Origin: Acidobacteriaceae bacterium
GTDB lineage: Bacteria; Acidobacteriota; Terriglobia; Terriglobales; Acidobacteriaceae
DNA length: 5,535 nt
Direction: 5' to 3'
Assembly: GCA_030040115.1 (NCBI GenBank)
Contig: JASHUH010000510.1
Span: 1 to 5,535 of the forward strand
In this document: in pieces, positions 1-5,289 of the stretch
Numbering within the stretch: position 1 is the first letter of the stretch
Layout of the letters: every line of letters begins with the position of its first letter
The notes under the pieces: generated by a model
Database searches by the model: none
Told to the model about the DNA's origin: nothing
What the model saw: only the letters and a program-made list of their open reading frames with translations
Translations under genes and position numbers: made by a program

Positions 1-14
1 CGCTCGCTGCGCAT
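1..14 (-). CDS. flgL: Probable start of flgL (hook-filament junction protein), 5' end only
   Basis: The flgK stop codon TAA (14-16) shares its last A with an ATG at 12-14, giving TAATG, the same coupling seen at the flgI-flgJ junction. The reading frame then runs off the left edge as Met-Arg-Ser-Glu. FlgL proteins commonly begin Met-Arg, and flgL normally follows flgK in flagellar operons, so FlgL is the expected product. Only four full codons are visible, so the identity rests on position and coupling, not on sequence similarity. The upstream ribosome-binding sequence is weak (a GGCGG-like stretch), as expected for a gene translated by termination-reinitiation. Confidence 0.45.
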
Positions 15-2122
15 TATGAAACCGCCGTCTCGACACCCAGATTGAGCGCCGAGGCCATGATCGTGTTCAACATGGTGAACACCTGCGAGGCCGCCTGGTA
101 GCTCGACTCCAAGGTGGACATCGCCGCCGCTTCATCGTTCAAATTCACGCTCGACAGCGAATCGTTCTGCGTTTGTAATTGGGTCACCGAAGCGTTCTGC
201 GCCGTGTTTTCGGTCTGCACCTCGGAGACCGTCGAGCCCAGCGTCGAAACAAAATTCGAGTAGTAGTCGATAGGCGTCTGGCTGTCGCCTGCCGATCCGT
301 TCTGGCTGTCTCCCGTCTGTGTAGAGGCGGCCGCTGTCTGCGTCAGCTGCGGCGCGCCGTCCGCGCCATAGAGATCCCAGGTCAGGCTCAGCGACGAGGC
401 CCCACCTGACAGCCCGGAAAACGTAATTCCCATCACGTCCGCGTCCGGGTTCGTCAGGTTTCCGCTGGCATCGAATGTCAGGGTTCCGCTCGCCCCCGTC
501 GCCGCCGCGTCCGCAATCACGCCGCCGCTCGTCGTCGTCGCGCCGGAGATGGTCAGCACCCCGTCATTGTTGGTCACCGTCACCCCGGTAATCCCCGCCG
601 CACTCATAGCATTGTCCAGCGCCTGCACATAGCCGTTCGTCGCATCGCCCACCGCTTCCCCGGCTGTTACTGTCGGCGCGGTAATCGTCGCCGACCCGCC
701 CGTGGCGGTCACTCCCGTAATCGTCAGATCGGTCCCCGGGTCCACCGTTTCACCGGAGCCAAACGTGTAGCTCACTTGCCCTGCCGTGCTGGTGTCCGCC
801 GTAAGCTCGTCGGCCAGAGACACCTCGTAGTTCCACTGCCCTCCGCCCTCGTTGGTGTAGGTCACGGTCTCCTGGTAGCTATTGCCCAGCGAGTCATACA
901 CCGTGACGTTCCCGGTGACCGAATCCCCCACCGGAGTTGACGAGTTAAGATTTTGCGTAATGCTGAAGGCCGTAGTTGCCGATGGAGCGATAAGGGAACT
1001 ATTGGCCAGATTCGCCATGGCGACGGCATTCGAGTCGTCCCCGGTCCCGTTCCCTGCGCCTGCCGCCGCGATCTCATCGGGATCGGTCATCACCACCGTC
1101 ATCGCCGCGGCGCTGCCCGCGACCTGCGTGGGCTCGTTGAAGATATTTCCACCCGCGTCTCCATTCAAATCCGTACCGGAACTGTTCAGCGCGTTCACCG
1201 ACGTGGAGATGCCGTAGGCCAACTGATCGAGCGAGCTGAGCGCGCTGGGAATGTCCTGTTCGATCGCCGTTAGATACCCTCCCAACTGTCCTCCGCCCGA
1301 GGCTAACTGCGAGGTTATGTCCGTGCCGCCCAGAAAGAAATCCGTATTCCCGTTGACCGTTCCCGTGGTCAACTGGTAGCTTTGCCCCTCGGAGACCAGC
1401 AACTGGCCCGAGGTAGTCGTGATCTCAAGCCCGTTGTTCTGTGTTGTCACCTGGTTGATTCCGACCAGTTGCGAAAGCTGGCTTATGTCCTCCTGACGCT
1501 GGTCCTCCAGTGTGCCGGCATCCGCATCGGGCGAGGTAGACTCGATCTGCAGATTGAGCTGTGCAATCGCGCTGGTCAGCGAGTTCACCTGGCCGGCTAC
1601 GCCCGCTGCCTCCTGATTCAGCGAAGCGCTCTGCGAGTTCAAGCTGCTCGCGGCGCTGGAAATATCTCCGGCCAGCGTCGATGCCGCGGACAACACCGCC
1701 TCGCGGTCCGCATCATCTGTGGGATCTCCCTCCAACGTTGAAAATGAATCGAAAAAGTTGGTGATGTCGTTGCCGATGTCCCCGGCCGTCGAGTCGGACG
1801 AACCCGAAGCGGGTGTGAACAGCGACTGAATATTGTCCAACGCGGTCAGCCGCGTGCTCGACGCCGACTCTAGTTGCTGCTGCTGATCCAGCCGGGCCTG
1901 CAGCACGAGGTCGCGCTGCGATGTGGCGCCGGTCTCCGTCACGCCGTCCCCCATCAGGGTTCCATTGACTTCGATCGGCGCATTTTGCTGCCAATCCGGC
2001 GTCTCTATCGTATATCCGGGCGTATTCGCGTTGGCCACGTTGTTGGCGACCACGTTCAGCGCTTGCTGGTCCGCGTCCAGCGCCCCGGTCACCAGGCTGA
2101 AGGCGGAGCTAATTGTCCCCAT
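14..2122 (-). CDS. flgK: Flagellar hook-associated protein 1 (FlgK), enlarged by a FlgE-like insert
   Basis: FlgK (HAP1) is secreted through the flagellar export channel and forms the first junction layer between hook and filament. The N-terminal D0 region is typical: residues 1-37 have the pattern S-x-x-x-A-L-x-x-x-Q-x-x-L-x-x-x-x-x-N-x-A-N-x-x-T-P-G-Y. Heptad-like helices follow to about residue 225. Residues 360-380 (GDDSNAVAMANL) match the usual D-x-S-N-A-x-x-x-A-x-L block. The C-terminal block is at 617-702, with PIDYYSNFVSTLGS, a variant VNLNDEAA motif and a closing amphipathic helix. The protein is 702 residues, against about 550 in enterobacteria. The excess is an insert at about 384-612 resembling the FlgE/FlaE D2 domain. 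There is no Lys, His or Cys, and the last Arg is at 209. The ATG lies inside the 3' end of the flgN-like gene (14-nt overlap) with GGAGG six bases upstream. No signal peptide is expected for a type III export substrate. Confidence 0.93.
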   Translation of the reverse strand: MGTISSAFSLVTGALDADQQALNVVANNVANANTPGYTIETPDWQQNAPIEVNGTLMGDGVTETGATSQRDLVLQARLDQQQQLESASSTRLTALDNIQSLFTPASGSSDSTAGDIGNDITNFFDSFSTLEGDPTDDADREAVLSAASTLAGDISSAASSLNSQSASLNQEAAGVAGQVNSLTSAIAQLNLQIESTSPDADAGTLEDQRQEDISQLSQLVGINQVTTQNNGLEITTTSGQLLVSEGQSYQLTTGTVNGNTDFFLGGTDITSQLASGGGQLGGYLTAIEQDIPSALSSLDQLAYGISTSVNALNSSGTDLNGDAGGNIFNEPTQVAGSAAAMTVVMTDPDEIAAAGAGNGTGDDSNAVAMANLANSSLIAPSATTAFSITQNLNSSTPVGDSVTGNVTVYDSLGNSYQETVTYTNEGGGQWNYEVSLADELTADTSTAGQVSYTFGSGETVDPGTDLTITGVTATGGSATITAPTVTAGEAVGDATNGYVQALDNAMSAAGITGVTVTNNDGVLTISGATTTSGGVIADAAATGASGTLTFDASGNLTNPDADVMGITFSGLSGGASSLSLTWDLYGADGAPQLTQTAAASTQTGDSQNGSAGDSQTPIDYYSNFVSTLGSTVSEVQTENTAQNASVTQLQTQNDSLSSVNLNDEAAAMSTLESSYQAASQVFTMLNTIMASALNLGVETAVS

Positions 2123-2468
2123 CGCCGCCCTCCGTCCCCGCCCAGCCGCGCGCCTGGCGTTCGCTATACTCGAGGCGGCCCGCGCGCATCTCTCGCAACC
2201 GGTTCATCACCGTCACATTACTCCGCGTGGCTTCCAATACGCGCGCGAAAATCGCCATATCCGCCGCGGCCTCGTGGGCCTGACGCGCCAAGGATTGCCG
2301 CTGGTCCGCGTTCCATGGCGTTCGTGTCAGCGCCTCGCAGCAAAGCGCCAGTTCCTCGAGACGGCTGGTGTCCAGGCGGGCCAGCGCTCGCGAAGCTTCG
2401 ACGACCAACTGCCTCAACTCCGGCTGCCCCGTGTCCGGCTGCTCCGCGGACCGTCCCAAGTCTTGCAT
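2109..2468 (-). CDS. flgN: FlgN-like flagellar export chaperone
   Basis: FlgN proteins are small cytosolic helical chaperones that keep FlgK and FlgL export-competent. This 119-residue product is predicted to be almost all helix. Its C-terminal half has the family-type pattern F-x-x-V-L-x-x-T-x-x-N-x-x-x-x-x-R-L (residues 74-91), followed by a charged helix and a flexible Gly/Asp-rich tail. Sequence similarity alone is weak, as is usual for FlgN. Placement between flgM and flgK is the strongest argument. The reading frame is open upstream only to a TGA at 2508-2510 and has no earlier ATG or GTG. The ATG at 2468 has GGAG very close (2-3 nt) and AGGG about 9 nt upstream, so its ribosome-binding site is not ideal. 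The stop lies 14 nt inside flgK, suggesting coupled translation of chaperone and client. Confidence 0.72.
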   Translation of the reverse strand: MQDLGRSAEQPDTGQPELRQLVVEASRALARLDTSRLEELALCCEALTRTPWNADQRQSLARQAHEAAADMAIFARVLEATRSNVTVMNRLREMRAGRLEYSERQARGWAGTEGGDGDN

Positions 2469-2627
2469 GTCTCCGTTCCCTTTCTCTCCGGCGACGCCCC
2501 CGCACCTTCAGCCTTCCACGGTTGCGGCTCTTGGCGCGGTCTGAGCGGCGCCCCGGCGTTCCGCTCTAGCTTTGGCCGCCGCTGCGCACCGCGTTGCAGC
2601 GCCCTCCTGCCGTAAAAGAGGACTAAA
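2469..2627. other. flgM-flgN spacer, no gene seen
   Basis: This is the longest non-coding gap in an otherwise tightly packed operon. I see no convincing small gene: the open frames across it are Arg/Pro-rich and continue out of frame through neighbouring genes. One inverted repeat is present (CGCTGC at 2580-2585 and GCAGCG at 2596-2601, 10-nt loop). It is not followed by a T-run on either strand, so it is not a standard intrinsic terminator. No sigma-28-type GCCGATAA box is visible here. It may be a folded 5' leader for flgN or a processing site. Confidence 0.5.
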
Positions 2628-2918
2628 CTACTGACCGCCTCCCAACATGGCGTCCACAATCTTGGAAGCCACCGACGAGGCCGGTACATTGTAGGTTCCG
2701 GCCGCCAGCGCCCCCTGAATCGACGCCACTTTCTCGGGGCGCACGCTATCTTCCGAAGCCGCCTGCGCAACCTCATTGGCCGCGTTGCTCACCGTGGCCT
2801 GGTCGCTGGTCAGCGCGCTCCCGGTGGCAGCCTGACTCTTGGCTTCAGCCGCCGCAGGCGCCGTCTCATTCACGCCGAGCAGCGATTTCAGGCCCTCCAA
2901 ACTGCTACGAATCTCCAT
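2628..2918 (-). CDS. flgM: Anti-sigma-28 factor FlgM
   Basis: FlgM binds the flagellar sigma factor FliA (sigma-28) in the cytosol and holds it inactive until the hook-basal body is complete. FlgM is then exported and late genes are released. The 96-residue length is typical. The N-terminal half is low-complexity, Ala/Ser-rich and probably disordered, as in known FlgM. Residues 39-58 carry the D-x-x-x-V-S-x-A-x-x family pattern. Residues 59-91 carry the diagnostic core: VRPEKV, then I-x-x-A-L-x-x-G-x-Y-x-V, then a final helix V-A-S-K-I-V-D-A-M-L. The ATG at 2918 has AGGAG 8 nt upstream, and a sigma-28-type promoter lies just beyond it. It follows flgJ by 50 nt and precedes the flgN-like gene by 159 nt. 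FliA would therefore drive its own inhibitor, the feedback known from Salmonella flgM. Confidence 0.92.
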   Translation of the reverse strand: MEIRSSLEGLKSLLGVNETAPAAAEAKSQAATGSALTSDQATVSNAANEVAQAASEDSVRPEKVASIQGALAAGTYNVPASSVASKIVDAMLGGGQ

Positions 2919-2939
2919 GCAAAATACTCCTTGCCGGAT

Positions 2940-2967
2940 TTATCGGCATTCCTCTCCAATCACTCTA
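2940..2967 (-). promoter_or_regulatory. Sigma-28 (FliA) promoter for flgM-flgN-flgK
   Basis: On the minus strand, positions 2947-2940 read GCCGATAA, identical over all 8 bases to the enterobacterial FliA -10 consensus. Upstream, 2967-2960 reads TAGAGTGA, matching 5 of 8 positions of the -35 consensus TAAAGTTT (5 of its first 6). The spacer is 12 nt, one more than the usual 11. The -35 begins two bases after the flgJ stop codon. The predicted start site is about 6-8 nt beyond the -10, leaving a short leader of about 15 nt that contains the flgM Shine-Dalgarno sequence. Confidence 0.8.
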
Positions 2968-2968
2968 G

Positions 2969-3328
2969 TCATTCAGAAGCTCTTATTCCGGTATCGTCGC
3001 GTAATTTTACCGTTACTTTCCCCTTTTCTTGCCCGTTACCAGTTTGGTGACCAGGATGGGAAAGCTCTCTCACAATTCGGTCGGCAATGCCAAACCCACC
3101 ATCAGTACTGAGCGCGTTGCCCAGAGCTTCCGAGGCGAACTCCCCGAGCGCCTGGTCCGATTCCGCGCTGGAATCGGAGTCGCTTCCGGACAGGGCGGCC
3201 ATCATCGGCTTGAGCAGTTCCTGCATCATCTGCCCTTCGAATTCGTGCGCCGCCCGCACCAGCCCGGGCTGCGGCGCCGCTCCGTGGCTTTCGCCGATGG
3301 CCGGCAAAGCTGCAGTCAACCCATGCAT
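2969..3328 (-). CDS. flgJ: FlgJ-type rod assembly protein, rod-binding domain only
   Basis: The 119-residue product matches the N-terminal rod-binding domain of FlgJ, the cap or scaffold for rod assembly in the periplasm. Visible hallmarks are A-A-H-E-F-E-x-Q-M-M-Q-E-L-L-K-P-M (residues 26-42), an acidic linker (49-58), and the block F-A-S-E-A-L-x-x-x-L-S-x-x-G-G-F-G-I-A-D-x-I-V-x-x-L (64-89). The glucosaminidase/muramidase domain that makes enterobacterial FlgJ about 313 residues long is absent; the protein ends after a short basic tail. The ATG overlaps the flgI stop in TAATG, and GGAGG lies 7 nt upstream inside the last flgI codons, which supports the start. Position directly after flgI is standard for flgJ. 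There is no signal peptide, as expected for an export-apparatus substrate. Confidence 0.88.
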   Translation of the reverse strand: MHGLTAALPAIGESHGAAPQPGLVRAAHEFEGQMMQELLKPMMAALSGSDSDSSAESDQALGEFASEALGNALSTDGGFGIADRIVRELSHPGHQTGNGQEKGKVTVKLRDDTGIRASE

Positions 3329-4482
3329 TACATGACCTCCAGGTCGGCTTCCAGAGCCCCGGCCTCCTTCATCGCCTGCAATATCGAAATGACGTCCCGC
3401 GCCCCCGCTCCGGTGCGCTGCAATTCACGGACCAGATCCTCAACCGTAGCGCCTTCTTTCAGGTCAATGCGATTCACCGGCTTATCCTGCGCTTCGATAG
3501 CGGTTTGTTCGACCACCTTCGCGGCGCCCTGCGACAAGGGAGCGGGTTGCGAGACTTCGATCCGCGCAACCACATTCACGCTTAAGCCCCCGTGCAGAAT
3601 CGAGACCGGCTGCAGTCGCACCCTTCCCCCAATGACCACCGTGCCGGTGCGTTCGTTCACCACCACACGGGCGCGCGGATAGACTTCGATCTCGATGGAC
3701 TCCACCTTGTCCAGCAATGCCGCGACGTCTTCGCCCGAAGCAACCGCAATCTCCACCCGACGGCTGTCGACGGCGTGCGCTCGGGTGGCGCCTAAGGTCG
3801 CGTTGATGGCTGCAGCCATCCGCTCTGCGGTGTGGAAATCGGCCTCATCCAGAATCACCCCTACGGTGTGCATCTGGCTCAAATCGAAGGGTACCGGCCG
3901 TTCCACAAGTCCTCCGCCCGGAATCCGGGCTGTAGTGGGGTGATTCATCTGCCGGGCATTGCCAGCGGAAGCCACGACATATCCGCCCAGCACCAGCGCC
4001 CCCTGCGCCTGGGCGAAGATCTGTCCGTCCGGGCCGTAGAGAGGAGTCATCAGCAGAATTCCCCCCTCGAGGGAGCGCGCGTCCCCAGCCGAGGAAACGG
4101 TGATGTCGATCTTGTCGCCCGCCCGGCTGAAGGGCGGCAGCGTCGCCACCACAAAGACCGCCGCCATGTTCTTCACCTGCATGTTGCTGGCGCTGTTCGA
4201 GCCCGTCTGCGGCACCGTCACCCCCATCCGCTCCAGCGCCGAGACCAGGGTCTGCGCGGGAAAGACGGTTTGTGAGCTGTCGCCGGTGCCGCGCAGGCCG
4301 ACCACCAGTCCATAGCCCACCAGCTGGTTGTCACGGATGCCTTCGATACTGGCTACATCCTTGATGCGCGTGAGCTCGCCTTCTTCCTGCGCGGGCGCCG
4401 AAGGGCGGGTCAGCCCCCCGACGACGGCGAAGACCAACCACCACGGGAAGAGTCGAATCGGTTTCCATTTCGCGCCTCGCAC
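3328..4482 (-). CDS. flgI: Flagellar P-ring protein FlgI
   Basis: FlgI subunits assemble in the periplasm around the distal rod, next to peptidoglycan, as the P-ring. The 384 residues include a Sec signal peptide: basic N-terminus, hydrophobic WWLVFAVVGGL at 14-24, likely cleavage after A-P-A near residue 31. Family motifs are clear: R-I-K-D-V-A (39-44), N-Q-L-V-G-Y-G-L-V-V-G-L-x-G-T-G-D (52-68), F-P-A-Q-T-L (74-79), V-K-N-M-A-A-V-F-V-V-A-T-L-P-P-F (103-118), and N-E-R-T-G-T-V-V-I-G (276-285). The C-terminal helices V-E-D-L-V-R-E-L-Q-R-x-G (347-358) and D-V-I-S-I-L-Q-A-M-K (363-372) also match. The product contains no cysteine, so the disulfide described for enterobacterial FlgI cannot form. 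The start is GTG with AGGGG 7 nt upstream; the nearby ATG at 4468 is out of frame. The stop overlaps flgJ by one base. Confidence 0.97.
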   Translation of the reverse strand: MRGAKWKPIRLFPWWLVFAVVGGLTRPSAPAQEEGELTRIKDVASIEGIRDNQLVGYGLVVGLRGTGDSSQTVFPAQTLVSALERMGVTVPQTGSNSASNMQVKNMAAVFVVATLPPFSRAGDKIDITVSSAGDARSLEGGILLMTPLYGPDGQIFAQAQGALVLGGYVVASAGNARQMNHPTTARIPGGGLVERPVPFDLSQMHTVGVILDEADFHTAERMAAAINATLGATRAHAVDSRRVEIAVASGEDVAALLDKVESIEIEVYPRARVVVNERTGTVVIGGRVRLQPVSILHGGLSVNVVARIEVSQPAPLSQGAAKVVEQTAIEAQDKPVNRIDLKEGATVEDLVRELQRTGAGARDVISILQAMKEAGALEADLEVM

Positions 4483-4560
4483 TTCGCCACCCCTATCGCC
4501 ATCCCTTGTGAGGGATTCGCACTGGATCCGTGATCCCTTACGCCTGAACGCCGGCCCCGG
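4483..4560 (-). promoter_or_regulatory. flgH-flgI spacer with competing hairpins and the flgI RBS
   Basis: In transcript order the spacer carries AGGGAT (4538-4533), ATCCCT (4516-4511), AGGGAT (4506-4501) and the flgI Shine-Dalgarno AGGGGT (4494-4489). The single ATCCCT can pair with any of the other three. With the first copy it forms a 9-bp stem extended by CAC/GTG, with a 3-nt bulge (CGA) and a 7-nt loop. With the second it forms a 6-bp stem with a CACA loop. With the Shine-Dalgarno it forms 6 bp including one G-U. No U-run follows any stem, so a terminator is unlikely. Translational control of flgI is possible but inferred. Confidence 0.45.
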
Positions 4561-5289
4561 TCAGAACACCAGCAGCCTTTGCAACCACCGCACCAGCGGG
4601 TTCTGCCGGTAAGTGGAGTCGTTCACAATTCCTTTGCCGGTGACCTCCAGTTCCAGATCCGTCATGGCCGTCGACAGAACCTGGTTTTGATTGCTTACAT
4701 CCTCGGGCCGGACCAGTCCGCGTAGCTCAATCAGTTGCGTCTGCTGTGAGAAAGTCAACTGCCGGGTCGCCTGCACCACCAACATGCCGTTGGGCAGCAC
4801 GTCCACCACTTCGGCGCCGAAGGTCGTGGTGAGGCTGGAGTCGGTTGTGCTCTGCCCCTGCGCCTGCAGCCCGGAGGATGCGCTCGCGCCCAGCAGGTTC
4901 TGCATGCTGTTCGAGCTCTTGAGCGCGCCGAAAAGCGCCGTCAAGCCTGAACTGGCGCTCGAGGTGCGGGAGTTCTGCACCTGGCCGTCGGTCGAAGCAG
5001 TCAAGCTTTCACCCACCACGATCATGACCACGTCATGCAGCCGGAAGGCCTTCACATCCGTGCCCAGGCGCACCAGCTGGCCCTGTGGGCTCCAGATTGA
5101 GCCCGGCGTGCGCACTTCCGCCGCCTGCTCGGCGCGCACTCTCTGAATGTAGTTGCGCAATGCAGTCTCTGGCGGCGTAGCTTTGGCCGCATTCACGGGT
5201 TTCGACTTCTTCGCCGCCGCCGTTTGCGACAGGATGAAGGCTACGCCCAGGGCTAGGGTGATGACGGCGGCGCGACGCCATTCCTTCAT
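4561..5289 (-). CDS. flgH: Flagellar L-ring protein FlgH, non-lipoprotein form
   Basis: FlgH forms the L-ring, the outer-membrane bushing around the rod. The 242-residue product has an N-terminal signal: basic MKEWRR, a hydrophobic stretch at about 7-20, and a signal peptidase I-type A-A-A site near residue 26. Family motifs follow: P-G-S-I-W (62-66), L-H-D-V-V-M-I-V-V-G-E-S (84-95), T-T-F-G-A-E-V-V-D-V-L-P-N-G-M-L-V-V (155-172), L-R-G-L-V-R-P-E-D-V (189-198), N-Q-V-L-S-T (202-207), T-G-K-G (217-220) and the terminal W-L-Q-R-L-L-V-F. The protein contains no cysteine, so the lipobox of enterobacterial FlgH is absent. The middle (about 100-152) is Ser/Gln-rich and variable. The ATG overlaps the flgA stop (ATGA) with GGGAG 7 nt upstream, so the start is well supported. 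It is followed by a 78-nt spacer before flgI. Confidence 0.95.
   Translation of the reverse strand: MKEWRRAAVITLALGVAFILSQTAAAKKSKPVNAAKATPPETALRNYIQRVRAEQAAEVRTPGSIWSPQGQLVRLGTDVKAFRLHDVVMIVVGESLTASTDGQVQNSRTSSASSGLTALFGALKSSNSMQNLLGASASSGLQAQGQSTTDSSLTTTFGAEVVDVLPNGMLVVQATRQLTFSQQTQLIELRGLVRPEDVSNQNQVLSTAMTDLELEVTGKGIVNDSTYRQNPLVRWLQRLLVF

Noticed and set aside
530..541. Short GTC/CGT triplet run as a microsatellite
   Set aside because: It is only about four units long and encodes ordinary Thr-rich FlgK sequence.
2580..2601. Inverted repeat as an intrinsic terminator after flgM
   Set aside because: The stem is only 6 bp with a 10-nt loop, and no T-run follows it on the coding strand.
1874..2615. 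Two long overlapping plus-strand open frames of about 230 residues
   Set aside because: They lie opposite the flgN-like gene and the 5' end of flgK, are Arg/Pro/Ala-rich and low in complexity, overlap each other in different frames, and match no recognisable family. GC-rich DNA produces such shadow frames.
2414..2776. Minus-strand open frame spanning the end of flgM, the spacer and the start of flgN
   Set aside because: It is out of frame with both well-supported genes, very Arg-rich, and has no recognisable motif; considered as a possible gap-filling gene and dropped.
3029..3682. Plus-strand open frame of 217 residues opposite flgJ and flgI
   Set aside because: It is antisense to two clearly conserved genes, has a Ser/Arg/Thr-rich composition typical of a reverse-strand shadow, and has no recognised domain.
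4466..4468. ATG as an alternative flgI start
   Set aside because: It is not in the flgI frame; the GTG at 4482 has a well-placed Shine-Dalgarno and leaves a complete signal peptide.
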